In this document: piece after piece, positions 5,800-12,805 of the stretch
How positions within the stretch are numbered: the first letter of the stretch is position 1
How the letters are laid out: each line of letters begins with the position of its first letter
Assembly: GCA_022784805.1 (NCBI GenBank)
Contig: JALFYG010000271.1
Location: 1 to 17,874 of the forward strand
Length of the DNA stretch: 17,874 bases
Direction: 5' to 3'
Source of the DNA: Spirochaetales bacterium
GTDB taxonomy: Bacteria; Spirochaetota; Spirochaetia; Sphaerochaetales; Sphaerochaetaceae
Position numbers and translations under genes: made by a program
Notes under the pieces: generated by a model
Database searches by the model: none
Seen by the model: the letters and a program-made list of their open reading frames with translations, nothing else
What the model was told of the DNA's origin: nothing

Positions 5800-6624
5800 A
5801 TGGCACTTAAGAATTACAAACCAAATACTCCTGGTCTCCGCCAGAAGACTACTCTGGTCAAGAGCGAAGTAACAGCTCAGAAGCCTGAGAAGTCCCTCAC
5901 AACAAGTCTTCATCAGAAATCTGGTCGTGACACATTCGGACGCATCAGCGTAAGAAGACGTGGCGGCGGAGTGAAGAGGGCTTACAGAATTATTGATTTT
6001 AAGCGCAACAAGTATGGAGTACCTGGAACAGTCAAGACAATCGAGTACGATCCAAACAGATCAGTCCTCATCGCTCTGGTATTCTATGCAGATGGTGAAA
6101 AGCGCTACATTCTTGCACCTAAGGGGCTTACAGTAGGAACTAAGGTTATGTCCGGTCCTAATGCACCTCTTACAACAGGAAACGCTCTTCCTCTGAAGAA
6201 CATTCCCCTCGGACTTGCAGTCCACAACGTCGAGCTTAACTATGGACGTGGCGGACAGCTTGTTAGAAGCGCTGGCCTGAGTGCAACAGTTGTGGCCAAG
6301 GAAGGTGACTATGTTACTCTTCGTCTTCCTTCTGGCGAAATGAGAATGGTGTTCGGCGAATGCTACGCTACCCTCGGTGTTCTCGGAAATGAGGACCACA
6401 TGAATATCTCTCTCGGAAAAGCTGGTGCTTCCAGACATCTTGGAAGAAGACCAAAGGTGAGAGGTGTCGTCATGAACCCTGTGGATCACCCACATGGAGG
6501 TGGTGAAGGCAAGACAGCCGCTGGTAGAAACCCATGTACACCTTGGGGTAAGCCTGCCAAGGGTGGAAAGACTCGTTCTAAGAAGAAGCCATCCAATGCA
6601 TTCATCGTCAAGAAGCGCAAGTAG
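5800..6624 (+). CDS. rplB: 50S ribosomal protein L2 (uL2)
   Basis: L2 is one of the most conserved ribosomal proteins, needed for subunit joining and peptidyl transferase assembly. It has 274 residues, the usual length. The start MALKNYKPNTPGLRQ, the GRISVRRRGGGVKRAYRIIDF segment, the OB-fold and SH3-like middle, and the C-terminal VVMNPVDHPHGGGEGK are all present. H230 corresponds to the invariant His of that loop (H229 in E. coli). The C-terminus is Lys-rich and ends VKKRK. A GGAG site lies upstream in the 19-nt gap after rplW. Confidence 0.99.
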   Translation: MALKNYKPNTPGLRQKTTLVKSEVTAQKPEKSLTTSLHQKSGRDTFGRISVRRRGGGVKRAYRIIDFKRNKYGVPGTVKTIEYDPNRSVLIALVFYADGEKRYILAPKGLTVGTKVMSGPNAPLTTGNALPLKNIPLGLAVHNVELNYGRGGQLVRSAGLSATVVAKEGDYVTLRLPSGEMRMVFGECYATLGVLGNEDHMNISLGKAGASRHLGRRPKVRGVVMNPVDHPHGGGEGKTAAGRNPCTPWGKPAKGGKTRSKKKPSNAFIVKKRK

Positions 6625-6636
6625 GAGTAGTAAGAA

Positions 6637-6909
6637 ATGTCAAGATCAATCAAAAAAGGTCCTTTTATTGAAGCTAAGCTCTTGAAGAGAGTCGAGGCAG
6701 CAAACCAGGCTAATCAGAAGCCGATGATCAAGACCTACTCACGTAGTTCGACAATCATCCCGGAGATGGTAGGTTTCACAATCTCTGTTTATAACGGTAA
6801 GACTTGGGTACCTGTTTTCGTTACCGAGAACCTTGTAGGTCACAAGCTTGGTGAGTTTGCACCTACACGTATTTTCCGTGGACATGCATCAGATAAGAAG
6901 GGTAAGTAA
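6637..6909 (+). CDS. rpsS: 30S ribosomal protein S19 (uS19)
   Basis: S19 pairs with S13 in the 30S head near the A-site tRNA and the subunit bridges. The 90-residue product starts MSRSIKKGPFIEAKLLKRV and contains IKTYSRSSTIIPEMVGFTISVYNGK and the signature VGHKLGEFAPTRIFRGH. A GGAG site upstream (around 6625) supports the start. The gap to rplB is 12 nt and to rplV 9 nt. Confidence 0.98.
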   Translation: MSRSIKKGPFIEAKLLKRVEAANQANQKPMIKTYSRSSTIIPEMVGFTISVYNGKTWVPVFVTENLVGHKLGEFAPTRIFRGHASDKKGK

Positions 6910-6918
6910 GGTTAGGTT

Positions 6919-7284
6919 ATGGAAACTAAGAAAGGTTATAAAGCAGTTGCCAAATATTTGATGGTTTCCCCTTCAAAGGTTCGCCCTGTTGCTGACCTCG
7001 TCAGGGGTAAGGGCTACGTTGAAGCTGTGGCCATCCTGGAAGCAATGCCTCAGAAGGGCTCAAAGCTCATTCTGAAAGTTCTCAAGTCCGCCGGCGCCAA
7101 CGCTTTGAATCAGAACAGCAGACTGGATGAAGATTCTCTCTATGTTTCTGAGCTCAGAGTCAATGACGGCCCAAGACTTAAGAGAGTATGGGCTCGTTCT
7201 CACGGAAAGCGTGACATCCTTCTCAGGAGAATGTCTCATATCACAGTCGTTGTCGACGAAAAGACAGCAAAGGTAGGCGAATAA
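6919..7284 (+). CDS. rplV: 50S ribosomal protein L22 (uL22)
   Basis: L22 has a globular domain on the ribosome surface and a beta-hairpin that forms the tunnel constriction with L4. The protein has 121 residues. MVSPSKVRPVADLVRGK is the characteristic N-terminal segment, with KVLKSAGANA in the middle. The tunnel hairpin reads VNDGPRLKRVWARSHGKRD, with no visible deletion of the kind linked to macrolide resistance. The ribosome-binding site is weak (AAGG...AGG). Its TAA overlaps the rpsC ATG by one base, implying translational coupling. Confidence 0.98.
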   Translation: METKKGYKAVAKYLMVSPSKVRPVADLVRGKGYVEAVAILEAMPQKGSKLILKVLKSAGANALNQNSRLDEDSLYVSELRVNDGPRLKRVWARSHGKRDILLRRMSHITVVVDEKTAKVGE

Positions 7285-7988
7285 TGGGACAGAAAGTAAA
7301 TCCAATCGGACTTAGATTAGGTGTCAACAAGACATGGCAGTCAAAGTGGTATGTGGATCCAAGAGAGTATGCTGATACTCTTCATGAAGACCTCGTACTC
7401 AGAAAGGCATTGCTTGCTTGTCCAGAGGTTGCTGGTGCAGAAATCAGCGAAGTCGAGATCACACGTAAGCCTCAGCGCATTACAATGATCATCGCTACAG
7501 CTCGCCCAGGTGTCATCATCGGTGCCAAGGGGGCTAACGTAGAGAAGATTGCTGAAAAGATGCAGAAGCTCACAGACAAGAAAGTTCAGATCAAGATCAG
7601 AGAGATCAAGAAGGCTGAATGTGATGCTCAGCTCATCGCTCAGAACATCGCTAAGCAGCTCGAAGGTCGTGGTGCTTACCGCAGAGCTATGAAGAACGCT
7701 ATCTCCAGAGCTCTTCAGGGCGGTGTCGAAGGTATCAAGATCAAGTGCTCCGGACGCCTCGGTGGTGCTGAAATCGCTAGAACCGAGCAGATGAAGGATG
7801 GAAGAGTTCCACTTCATACTCTCCGCTCCGACATCGACTATGGTTTTGCCACCGCAAACACATCCTTCGGTTCCATCGGAATCAAAGTATGGGTATTCAA
7901 CGGTGAAATCTATGACCGCGGTGCAAAGGTGGAAGATGAATCCACTGCAACAGTCGGAAGAAAGAAGGCTGAAGAGGCAAGGGGTTAA
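7284..7988 (+). CDS. rpsC: 30S ribosomal protein S3 (uS3)
   Basis: S3 lies at the mRNA entry tunnel and takes part in mRNA unwinding with S4 and S5. The 234 residues match the family. It starts MGQKVNPIGLRLGV and has a type II KH domain whose GxxG loop is G80-A-K-G83. The C-terminal domain carries CSGRLGGAEIARTE and GRVPLHTLRSDIDYG. A short basic tail ends KKAEEARG. The start overlaps the rplV stop (TAATG), so there is likely coupling. Like tuf, it uses mostly GCT for Ala and CCA for Pro, a sign of strong expression bias. Confidence 0.99.
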   Translation: MGQKVNPIGLRLGVNKTWQSKWYVDPREYADTLHEDLVLRKALLACPEVAGAEISEVEITRKPQRITMIIATARPGVIIGAKGANVEKIAEKMQKLTDKKVQIKIREIKKAECDAQLIAQNIAKQLEGRGAYRRAMKNAISRALQGGVEGIKIKCSGRLGGAEIARTEQMKDGRVPLHTLRSDIDYGFATANTSFGSIGIKVWVFNGEIYDRGAKVEDESTATVGRKKAEEARG

Positions 7989-7991
7989 AAG

Positions 7992-8408
7992 ATGCTTAGT
8001 CCAAAGAGAATTAAATACAGAAAAAAGCAGCGCGGAACAAGAGACGCAGTTGCACACAAGGGAAATCAGATTTCCTTCGGTGAGTATGGCCTCATGGCTC
8101 TCGAGCCATATTGGATCACAAACCGCCAGATCGAAGCTGCCCGTGTTGCAATGACACGTCACATCAAGCGTGGTGGTAAAGTTTGGATCCGTATCTTCCC
8201 TGATATGCCGTATACAAAGAAGCCGGCTGAAACAAGACAGGGTAACGGAAAGGGTGCTCCAGAAGGCTGGGTAGCAGTTGTAAAGACTGGTGCAATCATG
8301 TTCGAAATGGGCGGAATCGACGAAACGCTGGCTAGAGAAGCTCTCACACTTGCAGCTTCCAAGCTTCCGATCAAGACAAAGTTCGTGTCCCGTGTTAACC
8401 AGGAGTAA
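7992..8408 (+). CDS. rplP: 50S ribosomal protein L16 (uL16)
   Basis: L16 contacts the A-site tRNA elbow and is a late assembly protein needed for 50S activity. It has 138 residues. MLSPKRIKYRKKQRG, GEYGLMALEPYWITNRQIEAAR, KVWIRIFPDMPYTKKPAE and RQGNGKGAPEGWVAVVK are classic segments, and the end reads LPIKTKFVSR. Its AGGGG ribosome-binding site lies inside the 3' end of rpsC, only 3 nt separate the genes, and the next gene is also 3 nt away. Confidence 0.98.
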   Translation: MLSPKRIKYRKKQRGTRDAVAHKGNQISFGEYGLMALEPYWITNRQIEAARVAMTRHIKRGGKVWIRIFPDMPYTKKPAETRQGNGKGAPEGWVAVVKTGAIMFEMGGIDETLAREALTLAASKLPIKTKFVSRVNQE

Positions 8409-8411
8409 GAT

Positions 8412-8615
8412 ATGAAAGCATACAAAGAACTCAGCTATAACGAGCTTGTCGCAGAAAGGGATAAGCTTAGAAAGGAATTGGTAAATCTGAGAATGCAGAA
8501 GGTTCTTGGACATTTGGACAATCCTATGTCTATCGGAAATACCAAGAAGAATATTGCTCGTCTCAATACAAGAATCCATGCCATTGACATCGGAATCGAG
8601 AAGACAAACAAATAA
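8412..8615 (+). CDS. rpmC: 50S ribosomal protein L29 (uL29)
   Basis: L29 is a small helical protein beside L23 at the tunnel exit. The 67-residue product shows ELSYNELVAERDKLRKELVNLRMQKVLG and DNPMSIGNTKKNIARLNTRI, the two antiparallel helices of the family. AGGAG in the 3' end of rplP precedes ATG. It keeps the standard rplP-rpmC-rpsQ order. Confidence 0.97.
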   Translation: MKAYKELSYNELVAERDKLRKELVNLRMQKVLGHLDNPMSIGNTKKNIARLNTRIHAIDIGIEKTNK

Positions 8616-8628
8616 GAGAGGCACGTAA

Positions 8629-8880
8629 ATGGAAGCACAGAAGAAAGTTATGACAGGTGTGGTTGTATCTGACAAGATGGATAAGACTATCGTTGTTGAA
8701 GTTACATCCAGAAACCTACATCCACTGTACAAGAAGTACGTGATCTCAACAAAGAAGTTTAAGGCTCACGACGAGAAGAACGATGCTCACTATGGTGACA
8801 CCGTACGCATCATGGAGTGCCGCCACCTGTCCAAGGACAAGTGCTGGAGACTCATCGAAGTTGTCGAGAGAGCTCGCTAA
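8629..8880 (+). CDS. rpsQ: 30S ribosomal protein S17 (uS17)
   Basis: S17 is an OB-fold primary binder of the 16S rRNA 5' domain. The 83 residues fit the family. KKVMTGVVVSDKMDKTIVVEV at the N-terminus is the family hallmark, with HPLYKKYVISTKKFKAHDE and GDTVRIMECRHLSKDKCWRL following. A GAGAGG site precedes the start in a 13-nt gap. Confidence 0.98.
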   Translation: MEAQKKVMTGVVVSDKMDKTIVVEVTSRNLHPLYKKYVISTKKFKAHDEKNDAHYGDTVRIMECRHLSKDKCWRLIEVVERAR

Positions 8881-8892
8881 AGGAGAAAAGTC

Positions 8893-9258
8893 ATGGTACA
8901 GATGCAGACTTATTTGAACGTAGCGGACAATAGTGGTGCAAAGCGTGTGCAGTGCATCAAGGTTCTCGGCGGCAGCCACAGATATGTTGCTGGTGTCGGC
9001 GACATTATCGTTGTTGCAGTCAAGGACGCACTTCCTAACGGCGCCATCAAGAAAGGTGACGTTCTGAAGGCAGTTGTGGTTCGTACTAAAAAGGAATACC
9101 GCAGACCTGACGGTACATACATCAGGTTCGATGACAACGCATGCGTAGTCATTGATGCCAACAATAACCCACGCGGAAAGAGAATTTTCGGGCCAGTCGC
9201 AAGAGAACTTCGTGACGGTTATATGAAGATTGTCTCACTTGCACCGGAAGTGTTGTAG
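8893..9258 (+). CDS. rplN: 50S ribosomal protein L14 (uL14)
   Basis: L14 forms inter-subunit bridges with 16S rRNA and is the binding site of the silencing factor RsfS. It has 121 residues. MVQMQTYLNVADNSGAKRVQCIKVLGGSHR is the standard N-terminus, followed by KKGDVLKAVVVRTKKEYRRPDG, RFDDNACVVI and IFGPVARELRDGYMKIVSLAPEVL. AAAGGAG upstream fixes the first ATG; the second Met at codon 4 is internal. It heads the spc portion, though no promoter separates it from the S10 genes. Confidence 0.99.
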   Translation: MVQMQTYLNVADNSGAKRVQCIKVLGGSHRYVAGVGDIIVVAVKDALPNGAIKKGDVLKAVVVRTKKEYRRPDGTYIRFDDNACVVIDANNNPRGKRIFGPVARELRDGYMKIVSLAPEVL

Positions 9259-9267
9259 GAGAAGAAC

Positions 9268-9567
9268 ATGAGACTGAAGAAAGACGACACAGTCAAGATC
9301 ATTGCCGGAAAGGACAAGGGCCTCACCGGCAAGATCGTCAAGGTTGACCCAGTGAATGAGAGGGTCATCGTCCAGGGTGCCAACATGGTCAAGAAGACTA
9401 TGAAAAAGCAGAATGCTCAGGATAAGGGCGGCATCGTGGAAGTTGAAGCTCCGATCCATGTTTCAAACGTTGCACTTGTTTCCAAGGGAAGCGTTTCAAA
9501 GGTCGGATACAAAATGGAAAACGGAAAGAAAGTCCGCTATGCCAAGAAGACAGGTGAGGTACTCTAA
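9268..9567 (+). CDS. rplX: 50S ribosomal protein L24 (uL24)
   Basis: L24 is an assembly-initiating 23S rRNA binder with a KOW motif. In this 99-residue protein the KOW region reads DTVKIIAGKDKGLTGKIVKVDP. It is followed by VNERVIVQGANMVKK, GGIVEVEAPIHVSNVALV and a basic C-terminus. GGAG 8-9 nt upstream sets the start. The stop TAA shares one base with the rplE ATG, which indicates translational coupling. Confidence 0.97.
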   Translation: MRLKKDDTVKIIAGKDKGLTGKIVKVDPVNERVIVQGANMVKKTMKKQNAQDKGGIVEVEAPIHVSNVALVSKGSVSKVGYKMENGKKVRYAKKTGEVL

Positions 9568-10121
9568 TGGCTGAGAAGTTTGTTCCAAATTTCAAGACAA
9601 AGTACATTAACGAGGTCGTTCCAGCACTCCAGAAGGAATTTGCATTCAAGACACCTATGCAGATCCCAAGGCTTGAAAAGATCACTGTCTCTGTTGGTGT
9701 AGGTGAAGCTACTACAAACAAGAAGCTTCTTGAGGCTGCAGTCAAGGAACTTGAGGCTATCACAGGCCAGCACGTTGTCAAGACAAGAGCAAGAAAGTCC
9801 ATCGCTAACTTCAAGGTCAGAGAAGGCCAGGAAATTGGTGCTATGGTTACTCTCCGCGGAGACAACATGTGGTTCTTCCTCGAGAGACTCATCTGCATTG
9901 CTCTTCCACGTGTCAAGGACTTCAAGGGTGTAAATCCTAATGCCTTCGACGGTCATGGAAACTACTCTCTCGGTATCACTGAGCAGATTATTTTCCCTGA
10001 AATCGACTTCGACAAGATCGAGAGAATCAGCGGCTTGAACGTTGCAATCGTAACAACAGCTGCTAATGACGAGCAGGGCTACGCTCTCCTCAAGTATCTC
10101 GGTATGCCGTTCGCAAAGTAA
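9567..10121 (+). CDS. rplE: 50S ribosomal protein L5 (uL5)
   Basis: L5 binds 5S rRNA in the central protuberance and contacts P-site tRNA. The 184 residues are typical. IPRLEKITVSVGVGEA, the block around TGQHVVKTRARKSIANFKVREG, VTLRGDNMWFFLERLI, and RVKDFKGVNPNAFDGHGNYSLGI are all clear, and a C-terminal half with EIDFDKIERISGLNVAIVT follows. The start overlaps the rplX stop. A GGTGAGG site lies within rplX. Confidence 0.98.
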   Translation: MAEKFVPNFKTKYINEVVPALQKEFAFKTPMQIPRLEKITVSVGVGEATTNKKLLEAAVKELEAITGQHVVKTRARKSIANFKVREGQEIGAMVTLRGDNMWFFLERLICIALPRVKDFKGVNPNAFDGHGNYSLGITEQIIFPEIDFDKIERISGLNVAIVTTAANDEQGYALLKYLGMPFAK

Positions 10122-10131
10122 GGAGCTGACC

Positions 10132-10317
10132 ATGGCAAAAAAGTCATTGATTGTAAAGTGCAATAGAGAGCCTAAGTTCTCCACAAGGAGCTACAACCGC
10201 TGTAGAATCTGCGGTAGACCAAGAGGATATATGCGTCAGTTTGATATGTGCAGATGCTGCTTCAGAAAGCTCGCAAGCGAAGGTCAGATTCCTGGCGTTA
10301 CAAAGTCAAGCTGGTAG
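10132..10317 (+). CDS. rpsN: 30S ribosomal protein S14, zinc-binding type (uS14)
   Basis: This is the short, zinc-ribbon form of S14 (61 residues), a 30S head protein next to S3 and S10. Ligands are C24-x2-C27 and C40-x2-C43, read from NRCRICGRPRGYMR and FDMCRCCFRKL; C10 and C42 are extra cysteines. A longer in-frame opening runs from 10066 inside rplE. The ATG at 10132 is chosen because AAGGAG precedes it and MAKKSLIVK matches the family start. The rpsH ribosome-binding site overlaps its stop. Confidence 0.98.
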   Translation: MAKKSLIVKCNREPKFSTRSYNRCRICGRPRGYMRQFDMCRCCFRKLASEGQIPGVTKSSW

Positions 10318-10328
10318 GAGATAAGAAA

Positions 10329-10727
10329 ATGGCAGTTAGTGATCCAATTGCAGATATGCTGACTAAGATCAGAAATGCTAGTCAGGCAAAGCATGAGAAA
10401 GTAGATGTTACAGCTTCCAATCTTAAGCTCCAGATCATAAAGATCCTTAAGAACGAAGGCTTCATCAAGAATTTTAAGAAAGTTACAAAGGATGATGTCA
10501 CCTTCATCAGAGTATTCCTCAAGTATGAAGATGATCAGACTCCTGTTATCCACGGAATCAAGCGTGTCTCCACTCCTGGCCGCCGTGTATACTGCGGTTA
10601 CAAGGATATGCCGAGCGTTTACAACGGAATCGGTGTGGTAGTCGTCTCTTCTTCAACAGGTGTTATCACAGGCAAGAAGGCTAAGGAAGCACGTGTTGGT
10701 GGCGAAGTGCTCTGCACAATCTGGTAA
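10329..10727 (+). CDS. rpsH: 30S ribosomal protein S8 (uS8)
   Basis: S8 is a primary binder of 16S rRNA helix 21. In E. coli it represses the spc operon by binding near rplE; a similar target was not identified here. The protein has 132 residues and starts MAVSDPIADMLTKIRNA. It contains KILKNEGFIKNF, the RVSTPGRRVYCGYKDMPSVYNGIGVVVVSSSTGV region, and ends GGEVLCTIW, the usual C-terminus. The frame is open farther upstream (10248), but TAGGAG at 10315-10320 fixes the 10329 ATG. Confidence 0.98.
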   Translation: MAVSDPIADMLTKIRNASQAKHEKVDVTASNLKLQIIKILKNEGFIKNFKKVTKDDVTFIRVFLKYEDDQTPVIHGIKRVSTPGRRVYCGYKDMPSVYNGIGVVVVSSSTGVITGKKAKEARVGGEVLCTIW

Positions 10728-10741
10728 TGGGAGGATAGAGA

Positions 10742-11284
10742 ATGTCTAGAATCGGTAAATTACCAGTTGCTATTCCTCAGGGAGTAACAGTTACAAAGCA
10801 GGACAACGTTGTCACAGTCAAGGGACCAAAGGGAACTCTTTCTCAGGAAGTGAGACCACAGATTTCTGTTGAGATCAAGGACAACGAAGTCATCCTCACA
10901 AGAAATAGTGATGACAAGGAGATCAGAGGATATCATGGTCTTTACCGCCAGCTCATCCACAACATGATTGTCGGTGTCAGCCAGGGTTATACAAAGACTC
11001 TCATCATCAATGGTGTCGGTTATAAGGCTGAGATGGGCAAGGGATTTGTCAATCTCGCTCTTGGCTACTCCACAACGATCGACTACGTCATCCCAGAGGG
11101 AATCGATATTAAGGTTGAAGGACCTACTAAGCTTGTCATTTCTGGCATCAGCAAGGAAAAGGTCGGTCAGACAGCTGCAGAAATCAGATCTCTCAGAGGT
11201 CCTGAGCCATATAAGGGCAAGGGTATCAAGTACGAAACCGAGAACATCCGCCGCAAGGTCGGTAAGTCCGGTGGTAAGAAATAA
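10742..11284 (+). CDS. rplF: 50S ribosomal protein L6 (uL6)
   Basis: L6 lies near the sarcin-ricin loop and the factor-binding site. Its 180 residues form two similar alpha/beta domains. The N-terminal MSRIGKLPVAIPQGVTV and VKGPKGTLSQEVRP are clear, as are LIHNMIVGVSQGYTK and the C-terminal RGPEPYKGKGIKYETENIRRKVGKSGGKK. GGGAGG at 10729-10734 is 7 nt upstream of ATG. Confidence 0.98.
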   Translation: MSRIGKLPVAIPQGVTVTKQDNVVTVKGPKGTLSQEVRPQISVEIKDNEVILTRNSDDKEIRGYHGLYRQLIHNMIVGVSQGYTKTLIINGVGYKAEMGKGFVNLALGYSTTIDYVIPEGIDIKVEGPTKLVISGISKEKVGQTAAEIRSLRGPEPYKGKGIKYETENIRRKVGKSGGKK

Positions 11285-11295
11285 GGTGGCTTAGT

Positions 11296-11655
11296 ATGAA
11301 CAGAATGATCGATAAAGCAAGAAGACATGCCAAGAGAAAGAATCACATCAGAAAGTCTATCTCCGGCACTGCTCTCAGACCGAGAATGACTGTATTCAGA
11401 TCAAACTGCAACATGTATGTTCAGGTTATTGATGATACAGTAGGTCATACATTGGCTTCCGCTTCCACACTTGAGGCTGAATTCAAGGATCTCAGAAACA
11501 CAGTAGCTGACGCAGCTAAGTTGGGTGAAGCTATTGGCAAGAGATGCATCGAGAAGGGTATCAAGACAGTTGTGTTCGACAGAAACGGCTACCTCTACCA
11601 TGGTATCGTCAAGAGCATCGCAGACGGCGCTAGAAAGGCCGGCTTGGAGTTCTAA
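11296..11655 (+). CDS. rplR: 50S ribosomal protein L18 (uL18)
   Basis: L18 carries 5S rRNA to the 50S subunit together with L5. The 119-residue product has the basic N-terminus with RRHAKRKNHIRKSISGTALRPRM and the family core FRSNCNMYVQVIDDTVGHTLASAST. It ends FDRNGYLYHGIVKSIADGARKAGLEF. An AAGGTGG site straddles the end of rplF. It is followed after 10 nt by rpsE. Confidence 0.98.
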   Translation: MNRMIDKARRHAKRKNHIRKSISGTALRPRMTVFRSNCNMYVQVIDDTVGHTLASASTLEAEFKDLRNTVADAAKLGEAIGKRCIEKGIKTVVFDRNGYLYHGIVKSIADGARKAGLEF

Positions 11656-11665
11656 GGGGTACAGT

Positions 11666-12175
11666 ATGGAAAGAACAAAAGAAAAAGAAGTCAAGGTAGA
11701 AGGATACGTAGAGAAGCTTGTCAAGCTCAACCGTGTAGCCAAAGTTGTAAAGGGTGGTAAGAGATTCTCATTTGCTGCTCTCGTTGTAGTAGGCTACGGC
11801 GACGGAAGAGTCGGATATGGTTTCGGTAAGGCCAACGACGTCACAGATGCCATCAGAAAGGCTACTGACAAGGCAAAGGCTTCAATCATCACAGTACCTC
11901 TCAAGGGAACTACAATCCCTCACGACATCGTCGGAAACTTCAAGAGTGCTTCCGTACTTTTGAAGCCAGCTGTTCCTGGTACAGGTGTCATCGCAGGTGG
12001 TGCAGTTCGTCTCGTTTGTGATGCTGCAGGAATCAAGGACATCCTTTCCAAGTCCCTTGGATCCAGAAACGGTATCAACACAGTTAAGGCTACATTTGAT
12101 GCTTTCGAGCACATCTATAATGCTGCAGCTGTTGCAAAGAACAGAGGTAAGACTCTTAAGGAAATGTGGGGTTGA
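11666..12175 (+). CDS. rpsE: 30S ribosomal protein S5 (uS5)
   Basis: S5 affects translational accuracy and mRNA unwinding at the entry site. The 169-residue protein has the double-stranded RNA-binding-like N-terminal domain with the loop VVKGGKRFSF, where spectinomycin-resistance changes are known; the loop has no deletion. GRVGYGFGKANDV, the GTGVIAGGAVRLVCDAAGI segment and GSRNGINTVKAT follow. An in-frame opening exists from 11525 inside rplR, but AAGGGG before ATG 11666 and the family N-terminus fix the start. Confidence 0.98.
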   Translation: MERTKEKEVKVEGYVEKLVKLNRVAKVVKGGKRFSFAALVVVGYGDGRVGYGFGKANDVTDAIRKATDKAKASIITVPLKGTTIPHDIVGNFKSASVLLKPAVPGTGVIAGGAVRLVCDAAGIKDILSKSLGSRNGINTVKATFDAFEHIYNAAAVAKNRGKTLKEMWG

Positions 12176-12177
12176 CC

Positions 12178-12360
12178 ATGGCAAAGCAGATAAAGATTAC
12201 ACTGGTAAGAAGTGTAGCAGGTACACTTCCTGTTCAGAGAAAGACCGTCAAGGTTCTCGGCCTGGGCAAGATCAACAGCTATGTTGTCCGCGACGACAAT
12301 CCTGTCAACCGTGGAATGGTCCGCACAGTCGAACACCTTGTAAAGGTTGAGGAGATTTAA
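12178..12360 (+). CDS. rpmD: 50S ribosomal protein L30 (uL30)
   Basis: L30 is a small peripheral 50S protein. The product has 60 residues and reads MAKQIKITLVRSVAG, then VQRKTVKVLGLGKINSYVVRDD and RGMVRTVEHLVKVEEI, typical of the bacterial family. I chose ATG 12178 over the in-frame ATG 12166: the upstream one lies inside rpsE with a ribosome-binding site only 3 nt away, whereas GTGGGG suits 12178. Just 2 nt separate it from rpsE and 2 nt from rplO, so the three are probably translated in a coupled way. Confidence 0.96.
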   Translation: MAKQIKITLVRSVAGTLPVQRKTVKVLGLGKINSYVVRDDNPVNRGMVRTVEHLVKVEEI

Positions 12361-12362
12361 CT

Positions 12363-12794
12363 ATGGCACAGATTATCAAGCCATTTGGCGCTACAAAGAA
12401 AAAGACCATCGTCGGTCGTGGTGCTTCCTCTAAGGGAAGAGCCTGCGGACGTGGACATGATGGTCAGAACAGCCGTACAGGTGGTGGCCCACGCCTTGGT
12501 TTCGAGGGTGGACAGATGCCTCTCTACAGGCGTGTTGCAAGACGCGGATTCTCCAACTATCCTTTCAAGGTTGAGAATCAGGCTGTATCACTTTCTACTC
12601 TCGATGCAGTATTCGAAGATGGTGCTGTCGTAAGCGACGCAACACTCCGTGAAGCTGGAGTCATCAAGGGTAAGGAAACAACAGCAAAGATCCTTGCTAC
12701 AGGAGAGATTACCAAGAAGGTAACAGTCGAGGGCCTGAAGCTCTCAAAGGCAGCAGCTGATAAAATTGTTGCTGCCGGTGGCTCAGTTAAGTAA
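12363..12794 (+). CDS. rplO: 50S ribosomal protein L15 (uL15)
   Basis: L15 threads a long basic, Gly-rich N-terminal arm into 23S rRNA late in assembly. The arm in this 143-residue protein is visible as GRGASSKGRACGRGHDGQN and GGGPRLGFEGGQMPLYRRVARRGF. A globular C-terminal half with VTVEGLKLSKAAADKIVAAGGSV follows. GAGGAG at 12350-12355, inside the end of rpmD, serves as ribosome-binding site. It precedes secY in the conserved order. Confidence 0.98.
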   Translation: MAQIIKPFGATKKKTIVGRGASSKGRACGRGHDGQNSRTGGGPRLGFEGGQMPLYRRVARRGFSNYPFKVENQAVSLSTLDAVFEDGAVVSDATLREAGVIKGKETTAKILATGEITKKVTVEGLKLSKAAADKIVAAGGSVK

Positions 12795-12805
12795 AAGGGA
12801 ATCAT

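Noticed and set aside
7341..8732. A 463-codon open frame on the minus strand across rpsC, rplP, rpmC and into rpsQ
   Set aside because: It lies wholly opposite four well-identified ribosomal genes. Its product is rich in Ser, Leu and Cys with no recognisable domain, as expected for the complement of biased codons.
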